18,781 nt of DNA from Methylophaga sp. (GTDB lineage Bacteria > Pseudomonadota > Gammaproteobacteria > Nitrosococcales > Methylophagaceae). The notes beneath the pieces are model-generated. The model saw only the letters and a list, made by a program, of their open reading frames with translations. It was not told the DNA's origin and did not search any database. The translations under genes and the position numbers were made by a program. Location of the stretch: the NCBI GenBank assembly GCA_014762585.1, contig JABURN010000113.1, positions 1-18,781 on the forward strand, read 5' to 3'. Shown here piece after piece: positions 6,451 to 15,528 of this stretch (the stretch's first letter is position 1; each line of letters begins with the position of its first letter).

Positions 6451-8547
6451 ATGTCTTTGACCCCACTGAATCGACCTCTCAGCAAACTGGCTGTCGCCTG
6501 TTTAATGGCGATGTCTGCCCAGGCTTATGCCGAGCATGGCAACCTCAAGCTGGAACAGATAGAAGTTACCGCCGAAGCTGTGGCACCGGGAAACTTTGGA
6601 ATTGAAGCGGACAAACAGGAAATCCGCCAGACACCGGGTGGTGTCAGCCTGATTGATATCGAGCAGGTGACCGAAGGTCAGGTCGCGAGTTTTGAAGATG
6701 CACTGAGGTATGTACCGGGCGTCTGGGCGGTCAGCCCAACCGGCACTGACAGTGTGTTTCTATCCAGTCGTGGATCTAACCTGGATGCCACAGACTACGA
6801 TACCAACGGTGTTAAACTGCTGCAGGATGGGCTTCCGGTGACGGCTGCCGATGGCAACAACCATAACCGTTTTATTGATCCGTTGAGTGCGAAATACGCG
6901 GTATTTGCCCGTGGGGCGAATGCAATGAAATATGGTGCTAGCACACTCGGCGGGGCGGTCAACTTCATTAGTCAAACCGCTTATGATGTCTCACCACTCT
7001 CTTTATCGGTTTCCTCTGGCAGCTATGGCGAGAGCCTGACCCGTATGACTGCGGCGCAGGTGTTTAATGACAACGTTGATGGCCTGGTGACCATTGAAAA
7101 CAAGGAACGTGATGGTTTCAGGGATCATTCCCGACATACCCGCAGCGGCATCTATGCCAATGGCGGTTTGCGTCTGTCAGAGAATGTCTCCACCCGTTTT
7201 TACTTCACGAAACTCGACAGCGATGAAGAACTGGCTGGTAGCCTGACGCGAGCTCAGGTTCGAGAAGATCGTGACCAGGCGGGCATAAACAATGACAGAG
7301 ACGCCGGCCATTTCCAGCTGGATGTGGACACCTGGCGTATCGCTAATAAAACCACCTGGGAAATTGATAACAACCGTCGGCTTGAATTCGGTGTGTCATA
7401 TGAAGAGCAGGAGCTGTTTCACCCCATAGTCTATTCACCGCCATTTTTCACGCTACTGATTGATAACCGTCAACGTAACCTGGGTACGATGGTTCGCTAT
7501 CACCACAAAGTGGGCAATCACGATTGGCTTCTGGGAATCAATTACGGCGTAAGCTGGGTGGATGGCGGTAACTATAATCATGTCTACGGCGACAAGACAG
7601 ACAAATGGCAAATCAATGATAACGATGCCGATACGCTTGAACTGGTTGTGCTGGATCGCTGGCAGTTTGCCGAGGAATGGACCTTATTTGCGGGCGCACA
7701 GGCAGTCCGGGCCAATCGTGAAGTCCGCTCAACCACAGTATCTTCCTCAGCAGTCAGACAGGTTGAGGATGACTATAACCGTATCAACCCGCGAGTAGGC
7801 CTGATTTACCAATGGAGTCAGGATACTTCGGTTTATACCAATCTGAGCAGCCTTTACGAACCGCCTACGACCTACCAACTGGATGACGGCGCCAGCACAG
7901 AAGCGCTGGATGCGATGCAAGGGGAGGTGTTTGAAGTAGGCACGCGGGGCCACAAAGCGCTGGCTGAAAACAGTCAGTGGGGCTGGGACATTTCTGCTTA
8001 CTACGCGCAGTTAGATAATGAAATTCTCTCGGTCGAAGATCCCGCCGCGCCAGGCACTTTCCTCACCAGTAATGCGGATAAAACTATCCACGCTGGTATT
8101 GAGGCCCTGCTGAGTGCTGATATTGCCCTTAGCGAGGACCGTTATCATCGTCTGACACCTCTGATGAGTATGACCTGGAACCGTTTCCGCTTTGATGACG
8201 ATGATGCATTGGGTGATAACACGCTGCCTGCTGCGCCCAAGTTCTCTCTAAAAGGCGAAATGCTCTATCGTCATAAAAATGGTTTCTATATCGGCCCCAC
8301 CATGGATTATGTCGGCGAACGTTACGCGGATTTCGCCAACAGCTACAAGATCGATGACTACACGCTGTTTGGGCTGAAGAGTGGCTGGTCCAATCAGAAC
8401 TTCAAGGTGTTTGCCGAAGTACGTAATCTGTTCGAACGTGACTACATTGCCAGCCATGGTGTGAGGGCAGTCGCTTCAGAGTCTGATGCAATTCTTAATC
8501 CGGGCGCGCCGCTTTCAGCCTATGTCGGTATTGAATACCGGATGTAA
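6451..8547 (+). CDS. TonB-dependent outer-membrane receptor (FecA-like)
   Basis: This is a gated outer-membrane transporter for an iron complex or other metal chelate, powered by TonB-ExbBD. I place the start at ATG 6451 (698 residues). It gives a normal signal peptide (MSLTPLN...SAQAYA, cleavage before EHGN), whereas the longer frame from GTG 6379 begins inside the upstream terminator. The mature N-terminus carries a TonB-box-like QIEVTA at about 35-40. The plug follows at about 45-170, with TPGGVSLID, FEDALRYVPGVW, SSRGSN, LLQDGLPV, FARGANAMKYGASTLGGAVNF. The remainder is a 22-strand-type barrel with DNxxR and FERDYIASHG segments. The chain ends GIEYRM instead of the usual aromatic residue. 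No Fur-box or convincing promoter is visible in the 55-nt gap. The neighbour suggests copper or another metal as substrate, but the sequence does not decide this. Confidence 0.93.
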   Translation: MSLTPLNRPLSKLAVACLMAMSAQAYAEHGNLKLEQIEVTAEAVAPGNFGIEADKQEIRQTPGGVSLIDIEQVTEGQVASFEDALRYVPGVWAVSPTGTDSVFLSSRGSNLDATDYDTNGVKLLQDGLPVTAADGNNHNRFIDPLSAKYAVFARGANAMKYGASTLGGAVNFISQTAYDVSPLSLSVSSGSYGESLTRMTAAQVFNDNVDGLVTIENKERDGFRDHSRHTRSGIYANGGLRLSENVSTRFYFTKLDSDEELAGSLTRAQVREDRDQAGINNDRDAGHFQLDVDTWRIANKTTWEIDNNRRLEFGVSYEEQELFHPIVYSPPFFTLLIDNRQRNLGTMVRYHHKVGNHDWLLGINYGVSWVDGGNYNHVYGDKTDKWQINDNDADTLELVVLDRWQFAEEWTLFAGAQAVRANREVRSTTVSSSAVRQVEDDYNRINPRVGLIYQWSQDTSVYTNLSSLYEPPTTYQLDDGASTEALDAMQGEVFEVGTRGHKALAENSQWGWDISAYYAQLDNEILSVEDPAAPGTFLTSNADKTIHAGIEALLSADIALSEDRYHRLTPLMSMTWNRFRFDDDDALGDNTLPAAPKFSLKGEMLYRHKNGFYIGPTMDYVGERYADFANSYKIDDYTLFGLKSGWSNQNFKVFAEVRNLFERDYIASHGVRAVASESDAILNPGAPLSAYVGIEYRM

Positions 8548-8564
8548 AACAGCGTTTCATCTAC

Positions 8565-8599
8565 AAAAAAGCCGCTGTCATTTGGCAGCGGCTTTTTTT
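8565..8599 (+). terminator. Bidirectional terminator between the TonB receptor and yaiI
   Basis: GCCGCTG (8571-8577) pairs with CAGCGGC (8586-8592), with possible extra T-G and C-G pairs in the loop. Six A residues precede the stem and seven T residues follow it, so it can stop transcription from the receptor gene (+) and from the mnh-yaiI operon (-), whose last stop codon is at 8617. Confidence 0.92.
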
Positions 8600-8616
8600 A
8601 TTAGAGCGAGACAAGC

Positions 8617-9060
8617 TTATTTTCCAGCCAGAATACGATCCAGTTGATTGGCAAACTGTTGCCGATCCCGTTGATGGAAGCTTTTATGGCCGCCGGTTTC
8701 AACACCGCTGGAACGCAGGGTATCCATAAAATCACGCATGCTGAGGCGGGCGGCAATATTCGATTTATCCAGCAGTTCTCCGCGCGGACTCAGGCACAAG
8801 GCGCCCAGATCAATGACGGTGCTGGCGAGCGGAATATCGGCACTGATGACCAGATCACCCTGACTCACCAGCGAGGCGATTTCGTCATCGGCTTTATCAA
8901 AACCGGCAGTGACCTGTTTGAAGTTGATCTGACTGTCAGCCGGCATTTTCAATGGGTGGTTGGCAATAAAGGTCAGTGGCAGACCGGTGCGTCTGGAGGC
9001 GCGAAACAGGATTTCACGAATAGGAGTCGGGCAGGCGTCGGCATCAACCCAGATATGCAT
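8617..9060 (-). CDS. yaiI: YaiI/YqxD family protein (DUF188)
   Basis: This 147-residue cytoplasmic protein belongs to the UPF0178/DUF188 (YaiI/YqxD) family, whose function is not established; the fold is thought to resemble PIN-type nucleases. Family signatures are clear: WVDADACP at 4-11 with the acidic pair near the N-terminus, [26 protein letters not shown] in the middle (about 54-79), [13 protein letters not shown] at about 90-102, and [21 protein letters not shown] near the end. The length is normal. Its ATG overlaps the stop codon of mnhG by one base (TAATG), so it is the last, translationally coupled gene of the Mrp antiporter operon. I know of no functional link between DUF188 and Mrp, so the attachment may be incidental. 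Confidence 0.93.
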   Translation of the reverse strand: MHIWVDADACPTPIREILFRASRRTGLPLTFIANHPLKMPADSQINFKQVTAGFDKADDEIASLVSQGDLVISADIPLASTVIDLGALCLSPRGELLDKSNIAARLSMRDFMDTLRSSGVETGGHKSFHQRDRQQFANQLDRILAGK

Positions 9061-9380
9061 TACTGATCTGATTTGTTGAGGGTGCGTTTATCCTGTCTGA
9101 CCTTGATATGCAGCGCGGCTTTAGCCATCAGGTGAGCACTGACCGGGGCAGTAATAAACAGAAACAGGGTGACCAGCACTTCGTGCAGGCTGATTTCATC
9201 GGTGCTGAAGCTGAAGTAGATTGCTGAGGCGATCAATACCGCGCCCACGCCCAGTGTACTGGCCTTGGTAGGGCCATGAAGCCGCATATAGAAATCAGGC
9301 AGTTTGAACAGGCCCAGGGAACCGACCAGTGTGAAAAAACCACCCAGGATAATGAGTACAGACAGAATAATTTCAAGCAT
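9060..9380 (-). CDS. mnhG: Mrp-type cation/proton antiporter subunit G
   Basis: MnhG (MrpG, PhaG) is a small inner-membrane subunit of the multisubunit Na+(K+)/H+ antiporter. The 106-residue length is typical. Three hydrophobic segments lie at about 3-25, 42-60 and 66-88. The family motif [25 protein letters not shown] covers about 20-44, and the [14 protein letters not shown] stretch is at about 76-89. A short charged cytoplasmic tail follows. It starts 3 nt after mnhF ends and overlaps yaiI by one base. All Mrp subunits are generally needed for activity, so it should function only with the other products of this operon. Confidence 0.95.
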   Translation of the reverse strand: MLEIILSVLIILGGFFTLVGSLGLFKLPDFYMRLHGPTKASTLGVGAVLIASAIYFSFSTDEISLHEVLVTLFLFITAPVSAHLMAKAALHIKVRQDKRTLNKSDQ

Positions 9381-9383
9381 CGC

Positions 9384-9653
9384 TTATTCCATGATGTCGC
9401 CGCGAAGCAGATATTTACTGAGCGCCAAAGTGCCCATAAAGCCCATTAGCGCAATAAGCAGTGCGGCTTCGTAATACAACATACTGTTGAGGTGAATCCC
9501 CAGCAGGATCAGCAGGGCGATAGAGTTAATGTAAAGGGTATCCAGAGCCAGGATGCGATCCGGGATATCCGGGCCTGCCAGCAGCCGGTAGAGGCTCAAC
9601 AGTAATGCAGCACAGACCATGATGAAGGCGATGATGATAGCGTATTCGAGCAT
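9384..9653 (-). CDS. mnhF: Mrp-type cation/proton antiporter subunit F
   Basis: MnhF (MrpF, PhaF) is an 89-residue inner-membrane subunit with three predicted helices (about 3-25, 36-54, 58-82). The diagnostic motif GPDIPDRILALDTL is at about 27-40; its Asp and Arg residues are conserved, and an Asp at this place (Asp32) has been tied to transport in studied homologues. The initiation codon overlaps the mnhE stop as TAATG. The length is standard and nothing is missing. Confidence 0.95.
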   Translation of the reverse strand: MLEYAIIIAFIMVCAALLLSLYRLLAGPDIPDRILALDTLYINSIALLILLGIHLNSMLYYEAALLIALMGFMGTLALSKYLLRGDIME

Positions 9654-10141
9654 TAGTCAAATATCTCCTTCAGTGGCTTTTCAAAGTGATTTTTGATATC
9701 GGCGACGGTCGCTTCAGCATCCTCGATATGCAGGGCATGAATCAGCAGACTTTGCTCATCCTCAGACAAGTCGCAGGTGACGGTACCGGGAGTGAGTGAG
9801 ATTGTATTGGCTAACAGTCCAATCGCCACCGGCGATTTCAACTCCAGCGGGACATGCAGAAAACCCGGCTGCAATTTATCCTGACGGGTCAGAATCAGTT
9901 TGGCGACCACCACATTGGCAACCAGAATCTCATAAATAACCACTGCCACGAATTTGGCCAGCAGCCAGGGGCGATGGATCTGAACTTTTTCCGGCCAGAA
10001 GGCGGAGGTGAACCAGGGAATAAATGTTGCCAGTAAGGCGCCCAGCACCATATGACCGAATGAGACTGTATTGTTCAATAACAGCCAGATAAGCCATAAA
10101 GCCACTGATAGCAAAGGATGGGGAAACACTTTTCTCAACAT
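9653..10141 (-). CDS. mnhE: Mrp-type cation/proton antiporter subunit E
   Basis: MnhE (MrpE, PhaE) is the 162-residue subunit with two or three N-terminal membrane helices (about 8-27, 30-47, 60-82) and a soluble C-terminal domain. The family motif GLLANTISLTPGTVT is at about 108-122, followed by an acidic segment and ...HIEDAE, as usual for the family. Its role is in assembly or stability of the complex and its ion-binding region. It begins one base after the mnhD stop (TAA-T-ATG) and ends overlapping mnhF. The length agrees with homologues. Confidence 0.94.
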   Translation of the reverse strand: MLRKVFPHPLLSVALWLIWLLLNNTVSFGHMVLGALLATFIPWFTSAFWPEKVQIHRPWLLAKFVAVVIYEILVANVVVAKLILTRQDKLQPGFLHVPLELKSPVAIGLLANTISLTPGTVTCDLSEDEQSLLIHALHIEDAEATVADIKNHFEKPLKEIFD

Positions 10142-10142
10142 A

Positions 10143-11666
10143 TTATTTTCCCCTTACCGCCGCTTGACCGAGCACTGCATCAATATAAGCCCGGCTGTCT
10201 GATAACTGCTCGGCAATCTGCTCAGTCAGCATCGTCATCGGCCCCGCGGCGACAACCAGAACCGGGCTCAGCATCAGCAGGGCGATCATGACCGTGGTCG
10301 CTCTGGTATTGAATGCTTGACCATCATTTTCTCCATCATCACTGACTTGATAGAACAGAATTGAGCCACTTCTGGCGAGGGCAATCATCATCAGCAAACT
10401 GCCCAATAGCACGATAGTGAAAATCCAGGCCTGGGAAGGATGGCCGATAGCCGAGTCCAGAATCAGGACCTTACCGAAGAAACCGGATAGGGGCGGCACA
10501 CCGGCAATAGCAATCGCCGATAGCAGAAACAGACTTCCCATCAAAATCGCCCGTGACATGGCCGGTGCACTGCGCAGTCTGTCGGCATAACTACCACGCC
10601 CGCGCGCCACCAGGTCGGCCAGCAGGAACATCGCACCACCAATCAGGGTTGAGTGCACCAGGTAGTACAAACTGGCAGATAATGCCGCACTGTTATCGAT
10701 ACCGATACCCACCAGCAAGGTAGCAACTGAGGCCAGAATCAGGAAGGCCGCTTGCTCTTTCAGACCTCTGGCCGCGAACACACCGAACACAGCCAGAATC
10801 AGTGTCAGCATACCCAGCCACAGCAACAGATCAGTGTGCAAACCGGCCAGCGGACCCGCCTGTTCGGCGAACAAGGTGCCGTGAACACGGATGATGGCGT
10901 AGAGACCGACCTTGGTCATGATGGCGAACAAAGCCGCCACGGCAGCCGAGGTATTGGCATAGGCACCGGGTAACCAGAGATAGAGCGGGAAAATCGCTGC
11001 TTTGATACCGAAAACAACCAGTAACAGTAATGCTGCGGCAGCGACAATGCCCTGGTCATCGGCACTGACCGTTGCCATCTTGGCCGCCAGATCTGCCATA
11101 TTGAGCGTACCCAGTACACCGTAAAGCGTACCTACCGCAAACAGGAACAGACTGGAACCGACCAGGTTGATGACGACATAGTGCAGGCCGCCCTTGGTTC
11201 TTAATCTGCCACCGCCATGCAGCAGCAAGCCATAAGAAGCCAGCAGCAGAACTTCGAAGAATACAAACAGGTTAAACAGGTCACCAGTCAGAAAGGCGCC
11301 GTTGAGGCCGAACAGCTGGATCTGGAACAGGGTATGGAAATCCTCACCCTGCTTGTCGGTGTCCTGAGCAATCGCATACAGCAGGGCAAATAGCGATAAT
11401 ACAGCGGTTAACAGCACCATCAGCGCTGATAATTGGTCCAGTACCAGCACAATGCCGTAAGGCGCCAGCCAGTTGCCCAGCAGATAAACCTGATGTCCCT
11501 CAGTAGTGGCAACAAACAGCGTTTGCAGCGTAATAACAATCAAGCCGGCGGTGAACAGCAGACTGACGCTACGCTGTAACTGCAGGCCGCCAAGACGGCT
11601 GAACAACAACGCGATACCGCCAATCAGCGGCAATAAAACCGGTAATACAGGCCAGACAGAACTCAT
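10143..11666 (-). CDS. mnhD: Mrp-type cation/proton antiporter subunit D (NuoM/N-like)
   Basis: MnhD (MrpD, PhaD) is one of two large antiporter-like subunits, homologous to complex I subunits NuoL/M/N, and carries a proton channel. At 507 residues with about 14 helices it is full length. Key charged residues of the family are present: Glu138 in FNLFVFFEVLLL and Lys222 in GIKAAIFPLYLWLPGAY, a hallmark stretch. Conserved prolines and the AIAIAGVPPLSGFFGK motif lie in the C-terminal half. The ATG overlaps the mnhC stop by one base (TGATG), so it is coupled to mnhC. Confidence 0.95.
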   Translation of the reverse strand: MSSVWPVLPVLLPLIGGIALLFSRLGGLQLQRSVSLLFTAGLIVITLQTLFVATTEGHQVYLLGNWLAPYGIVLVLDQLSALMVLLTAVLSLFALLYAIAQDTDKQGEDFHTLFQIQLFGLNGAFLTGDLFNLFVFFEVLLLASYGLLLHGGGRLRTKGGLHYVVINLVGSSLFLFAVGTLYGVLGTLNMADLAAKMATVSADDQGIVAAAALLLLVVFGIKAAIFPLYLWLPGAYANTSAAVAALFAIMTKVGLYAIIRVHGTLFAEQAGPLAGLHTDLLLWLGMLTLILAVFGVFAARGLKEQAAFLILASVATLLVGIGIDNSAALSASLYYLVHSTLIGGAMFLLADLVARGRGSYADRLRSAPAMSRAILMGSLFLLSAIAIAGVPPLSGFFGKVLILDSAIGHPSQAWIFTIVLLGSLLMMIALARSGSILFYQVSDDGENDGQAFNTRATTVMIALLMLSPVLVVAAGPMTMLTEQIAEQLSDSRAYIDAVLGQAAVRGK

Positions 11667-12037
11667 CAGTTACCCGCCTTTTGTCTGGATTTTACGGCCT
11701 GTTCCTCGGCAACATAACTCAAGCCATCGACATGGTCATTACCGAGTTCGCTGCGGGCTTTGAGTGAGAGCACAATCAGAAACGCTGTCATACCAAAAGC
11801 GATAACAATGGCAGTCAACACCAGTGCCTGTGGCAGAGGATCAGTATAAGCAGTGGTATCAGGGGAAATAATCGCAGCCTGGCCCACTTGCAGGCGTCCC
11901 ATAGTGAACAGGAACACGTTAACGGCATAGGAGAGCAGGGTCAGACCGAGTACGACCGGGAAGGTCCGTGCGCGCAGGACCAGGTACACGCCACTGGCAG
12001 TCATGACGCCGATGACGAGAGCGACTATCCACTCCAT
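11666..12037 (-). CDS. mnhC: Mrp-type cation/proton antiporter subunit C (NuoK-like)
   Basis: MnhC (MrpC, PhaC) is a three-helix inner-membrane protein related to complex I subunit NuoK. The product has 123 residues, with helices at about 3-22, 27-46 and 70-93, and the diagnostic DPLPQALVLTAIVIAFGMTA at about 66-85. A soluble tail of about 28 residues follows, longer than in some homologues. The ATG overlaps the mnhAB stop as TAATG. Confidence 0.95.
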   Translation of the reverse strand: MEWIVALVIGVMTASGVYLVLRARTFPVVLGLTLLSYAVNVFLFTMGRLQVGQAAIISPDTTAYTDPLPQALVLTAIVIAFGMTAFLIVLSLKARSELGNDHVDGLSYVAEEQAVKSRQKAGN

Positions 12038-14856
12038 TAATAATGCTCCTCATGTCTCATTTGATGTGAGGCATGGCTGAGCTTGCCGAGCTCAACCAGG
12101 ATCAACACCGTTGCCCCGACGACGACCAGGAAAACGCCCAGGTCGAATGCCATGGCGCTGGCAACTTCGAATTTACCGACCAGCGGCCATTTCAGATAAG
12201 TGAAGGTCGAGGTCAGGAAAGGATATGAAAGCAGCATCGCAACCACGCCGGTCACGACCGCTGCAGTCAGACCGAAGGCAATCACGATATGCATATTCGC
12301 CTTGATGCGGGCATTGGTCCAGTCGATACCGTTGGCAAGGTATTGTGATATCAGCGCGACTGCCGCGACCAGACCAGCAATGAAACCACCGCCAGGCAGA
12401 TTGTGACCACGCAGGAATACAAACACGGCCACCAGCAACATCAACGGGAATAGCAGTCTGGTTAATGTCTGCATGATCGGCGGATGCGGGTCATGGCTCC
12501 ATTCCCGGCCCTGAATATCACGCAGAGGGGCTGGCAGACGCAGGTTTTTGAGCATCGCAAAAATACCCAGTCCGGCCAGAGCCAGCACCACAATCTCACC
12601 CAGGGTATCGAAGCCACGGAAATCGACCAGGATTACGTTGACGACGTTAGTGCCGCCACCGCCAGGTTTACTGTTCTGAATAAAGAAGTCGGAAATGGGG
12701 GCATAGTCACGACTCATAACAGCCATTGCCATCAGCATCACAATGACGCCAGCACTCAGGGAGAGCGCGATATCCCGGGTCATTCGTTTAGCATTCCGTT
12801 CCTGTGGCGTGTGCTGCGGCAGGAAGAACAAAGCCAGCAACAGCAGAACAATGGTGACGACTTCAACTGAGAGCTGGGTCAGGGCCAGATCCGGTGCTGA
12901 GAACTTCACAAAACCCAGCGAGACAATCAGGCCGACCACACCGACAATGATCAACGACACCAGACGCTGATGATGTAAAACGGCGCAAAGCACACTGGCA
13001 ATAACCACAAAGGCCCCTAATGCCACTGTCAGCCAGTCGACAGGCATCAGTTCACGATGACCCAGCAATGGGCTGTTGAACTGCAGATAACCATAAATCA
13101 CAGCTAATGCAGCCGTCAGCAGCACCCAGCTGGATGCGTTCTGTAACGAACCCCGATCAAACAGGCGACTGATTTTACCGGTCGCGACCAGCACGCCATG
13201 CAAGGCCATATTGAACAGAATGCGGGCATCAATCCGAGGCAGGTTTTCATCATGCCAGCGGAACAGTTTGTAGCGGTTGAAATAGACGATCACGCCAATC
13301 CCCATGGCGATAAAACTCATCATCAACGGCAGGTTAAAGCCATGCCAGATAGCCAGGCTGAAAGCAGGCGGTGCTGATTGCAAACTGGCGGAAACCGCAA
13401 CTGAAAGAATCGGTGCCACCAGGATCATCGGGGCGATACCGACACCCAGACAGAGTAGAACCAGAATATCGACCGGAATTTTCATGAACCGTGGCGGTTC
13501 ATGCGGCGTTTTGGTGAGTCCGACCGGTTCACCGTTAAAAAATACGTCGTGAATAAACCGCAGTGAGTAGGCGACGGAGAAAATCGCGCCGATAGTCACC
13601 AGGACTGGAATAGCCCAGGTCATCATGCTGCCATCGGTGGCGGTGACGGCCTGTTCGAAGAACATTTCCTTACTCAGGAAACCATTCAGCAGCGGTACAC
13701 CGGCCATCGCCGAGGCGGCTATCATCGCCAGCACCGCAGTATGAGGCATGTACTTGAGCATGCCGTTCACCATACGCATATCGCGGCTACCACATTCATG
13801 GTCGATAATACCGGCCACCATAAACAGTGATGCCTTGAAGGTAGCGTGGTTAATGATATGGAAAATGGCCGCCACAGCAGCCAGCTGGGTACTGAAACCG
13901 AACAGCAGGGTGATGAGGCCCAGATGACTGATAGTGGAATAGGCCAGCAGGCCTTTCAGGTCATGTTTGAACAAAGCGGTGTAGGCGCCTAGCACCATGG
14001 TAAACATGCCGGCACCACCGACCAGCCAACCCCAGGCTTCTGTGCCTGATAATGCCGGAAACAGCCGCGCCAGCATAAAAATACCGGCTTTCACCATGGT
14101 CGCCGAGTGCAGGTAGGCCGATACCGGTGTCGGCGCTGCCATGGCATGCGGCAACCAGAAATGGAATGGGAATTGTGCAGACTTGGTAAAGACCCCGAGC
14201 AGGATCAGCACCAGCACCGTCAGGTAGTTTTCGTGCTGCCGGATCTGTTCGCCGGCGGCCAGCACTTCGGTCAGGTTGTAGCTACCGACGATGTTGCCCA
14301 GCATAATGACACCGGCCAGCATTGCCAGACCGCCGGCACCGGTGATGGCAAGCGCCATGCGGGCACCGTCACGGGCATCCTGTTGGTGTTGCCAGTAACT
14401 GATCAGCAGGAAGGAGGTCAACGAGGTCAGTTCCCAGAACACGACCAGTTGAATCAGGTTTTCCGACAGCACGATGCCCAGCATCGAACCCATAAACATC
14501 AACAGGTAGGCAAAAAAGCGACCCATTGAGTCTTTGGGTGACAGGTAATAGCGGGCATAGAGAATGACCAGCAGCCCGATTAGCAGAATCAACAGGGCAA
14601 ACAGTAAAGCCAGACCATCCAGGCGGAAAGCGAATTCCAGACCCAGTGAGGGTAGCCAGGACCAGCTCTGAATTAAGGTCTGGCCTTCAAAAGGTAACTG
14701 GATAGCCGGTAGCAGAAATAGCAGAGAGACGAGTGTGACCAGCCCAGCGGTCCATGCCGAGGCAACACGGTTGATGTTGGCAGCCCAGGCTGCCAGCGGC
14801 GCGCCCAGAAATGGAATCAGGGCAATAAGCGGTAGGTTAAATTCGAGCAGGTTCAT
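12037..14856 (-). CDS. mnhA: Mrp-type cation/proton antiporter, fused subunits A and B
   Basis: This 939-residue inner-membrane protein fuses MrpA and MrpB, as in six-gene (group 2, PhaAB/ShaAB type) operons. Residues 1-440 are the NuoL-like proton channel, with Glu142 in [15 protein letters not shown], Lys225 in [19 protein letters not shown] and [13 protein letters not shown] at about 385-397. Residues 600-770 match the MrpA-specific C-terminal part, including [15 protein letters not shown] at about 651-665 and [18 protein letters not shown] at 745-762. Residues 796-925 are the MrpB domain with [14 protein letters not shown] at 817-830. The complex exchanges Na+ or K+ for protons and supports pH and salt homeostasis. 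The first gene of the operon, its ATG stands 49 nt after the cytochrome terminator stem; only a weak AAAAAG-type ribosome site is seen and no clear promoter. Confidence 0.96.
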   Translation of the reverse strand: MNLLEFNLPLIALIPFLGAPLAAWAANINRVASAWTAGLVTLVSLLFLLPAIQLPFEGQTLIQSWSWLPSLGLEFAFRLDGLALLFALLILLIGLLVILYARYYLSPKDSMGRFFAYLLMFMGSMLGIVLSENLIQLVVFWELTSLTSFLLISYWQHQQDARDGARMALAITGAGGLAMLAGVIMLGNIVGSYNLTEVLAAGEQIRQHENYLTVLVLILLGVFTKSAQFPFHFWLPHAMAAPTPVSAYLHSATMVKAGIFMLARLFPALSGTEAWGWLVGGAGMFTMVLGAYTALFKHDLKGLLAYSTISHLGLITLLFGFSTQLAAVAAIFHIINHATFKASLFMVAGIIDHECGSRDMRMVNGMLKYMPHTAVLAMIAASAMAGVPLLNGFLSKEMFFEQAVTATDGSMMTWAIPVLVTIGAIFSVAYSLRFIHDVFFNGEPVGLTKTPHEPPRFMKIPVDILVLLCLGVGIAPMILVAPILSVAVSASLQSAPPAFSLAIWHGFNLPLMMSFIAMGIGVIVYFNRYKLFRWHDENLPRIDARILFNMALHGVLVATGKISRLFDRGSLQNASSWVLLTAALAVIYGYLQFNSPLLGHRELMPVDWLTVALGAFVVIASVLCAVLHHQRLVSLIIVGVVGLIVSLGFVKFSAPDLALTQLSVEVVTIVLLLLALFFLPQHTPQERNAKRMTRDIALSLSAGVIVMLMAMAVMSRDYAPISDFFIQNSKPGGGGTNVVNVILVDFRGFDTLGEIVVLALAGLGIFAMLKNLRLPAPLRDIQGREWSHDPHPPIMQTLTRLLFPLMLLVAVFVFLRGHNLPGGGFIAGLVAAVALISQYLANGIDWTNARIKANMHIVIAFGLTAAVVTGVVAMLLSYPFLTSTFTYLKWPLVGKFEVASAMAFDLGVFLVVVGATVLILVELGKLSHASHQMRHEEHY

Positions 14857-14904
14857 TAACTTTTTCTGGCGTCGCGCTAAGGCTTATCCCAGTCTCTATG
14901 AGTT

Positions 14905-14936
14905 AAAAAGACACTGCCTGAATCTCAGGCAGTGTC
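14905..14936 (-). terminator. Rho-independent terminator after the cytochrome c gene
   Basis: GACACTGCCTGA (14910-14921) and TCAGGCAGTGTC (14925-14936) form a perfect 12-bp stem with a 3-nt loop. On the minus strand the stem is followed by TTTTT (complement of 14905-14909). It stands 21 nt after the cytochrome stop codon and just before mnhAB, so it separates the cytochrome gene from the antiporter operon on the same strand. Confidence 0.92.
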
Positions 14937-14957
14937 GGCTCTATGTATTAATGAGAT

Positions 14958-15437
14958 TTACTGAAACTCTGAGACCATGTAATCAACGGCCGCTTTAACA
15001 TCGTCATCACTCAGATCCGCGCGGCCGCCTTTGGCAGGCATCATGTTAAAGCCATTGATGGCATGGTCATACAGGGTTTCGATGCCTTTTTCGATGCGTG
15101 GTGCCCAGTCATCGGCATTACCCAGTTTGGGGGACTGCATCAGACCTGCAGCGTGGCATGAGGCGCAGACAGAAGAGACGATTTGCTCGCCGACACCGCC
15201 AGCACCACCGGTTTCTGCCTCAGCAGGAGGGGCTTCGACGGCAGGTGGTTCACCGATATTGACTTCAGCAACGGGGCCAATGCGTTCCTGAACCGCTTCA
15301 GGTTCCATGCTGGCCGGAGCCGTGACGTTTTTAGCTACATTTTCCATGCTATCCAGAATCAGCAGGACGATACCGAACAGGATGGCAAATGTCACAAGAC
15401 TACCGACAAGAAATGTACCCGATTTATTTTTATTCAT
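14958..15437 (-). CDS. Membrane-anchored class I cytochrome c (cytochrome c5 family)
   Basis: This 159-residue monohaem cytochrome c probably shuttles electrons in the periplasm. An N-terminal helix (about 8-28) lacks a clear cleavage site, so it most likely acts as an uncleaved membrane anchor. A flexible Pro/Ala/Glu-rich linker spans about 40-75. The cytochrome domain is at about 80-159: haem-attachment motif CASCH at 91-95, LGNADDWAPRIEKGIETLYDHAINGF typical of cytochrome c5, and the axial Met in NMMPAKGG at about 131-138. It ends VDYMVSEFQ. It has its own promoter, a GAGG ribosome site (complement of 15445-15448, 7 nt before the ATG) and its own terminator, so it is monocistronic. Its redox partner cannot be told from the context. 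Confidence 0.93.
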   Translation of the reverse strand: MNKNKSGTFLVGSLVTFAILFGIVLLILDSMENVAKNVTAPASMEPEAVQERIGPVAEVNIGEPPAVEAPPAEAETGGAGGVGEQIVSSVCASCHAAGLMQSPKLGNADDWAPRIEKGIETLYDHAINGFNMMPAKGGRADLSDDDVKAAVDYMVSEFQ

Positions 15438-15473
15438 CGTTGAACCTCAAGCAGAAAATGAAAACCTGCGCCA

Positions 15474-15503
15474 ATTATACGGTCATCAGCCGCGCTGTGC
15501 CAC
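15474..15503 (-). promoter_or_regulatory. Sigma-70 promoter of the cytochrome c gene
   Basis: On the minus strand a perfect TATAAT (complement of 15474-15479) is preceded at 18 nt by GTGGCA (complement of 15498-15503, four of six bases). It lies 37 nt upstream of the cytochrome start codon. This is the best sigma-70-like promoter in the window. Confidence 0.65.
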
Positions 15504-15528
15504 GCCAATAGGCGCTTTATCCAGTGAA

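Noticed and set aside
14107..14529. 140-codon plus-strand frame opposite mnhAB
   Set aside because: Low-complexity Gln/His-rich translation of the complement of membrane-helix codons; no start signals.
15502..15515. Small hairpin after the dehydrogenase stop codon
   Set aside because: Only four or five base pairs around AATA and no T-run; too weak to call a terminator, and it overlaps the cytochrome promoter region.
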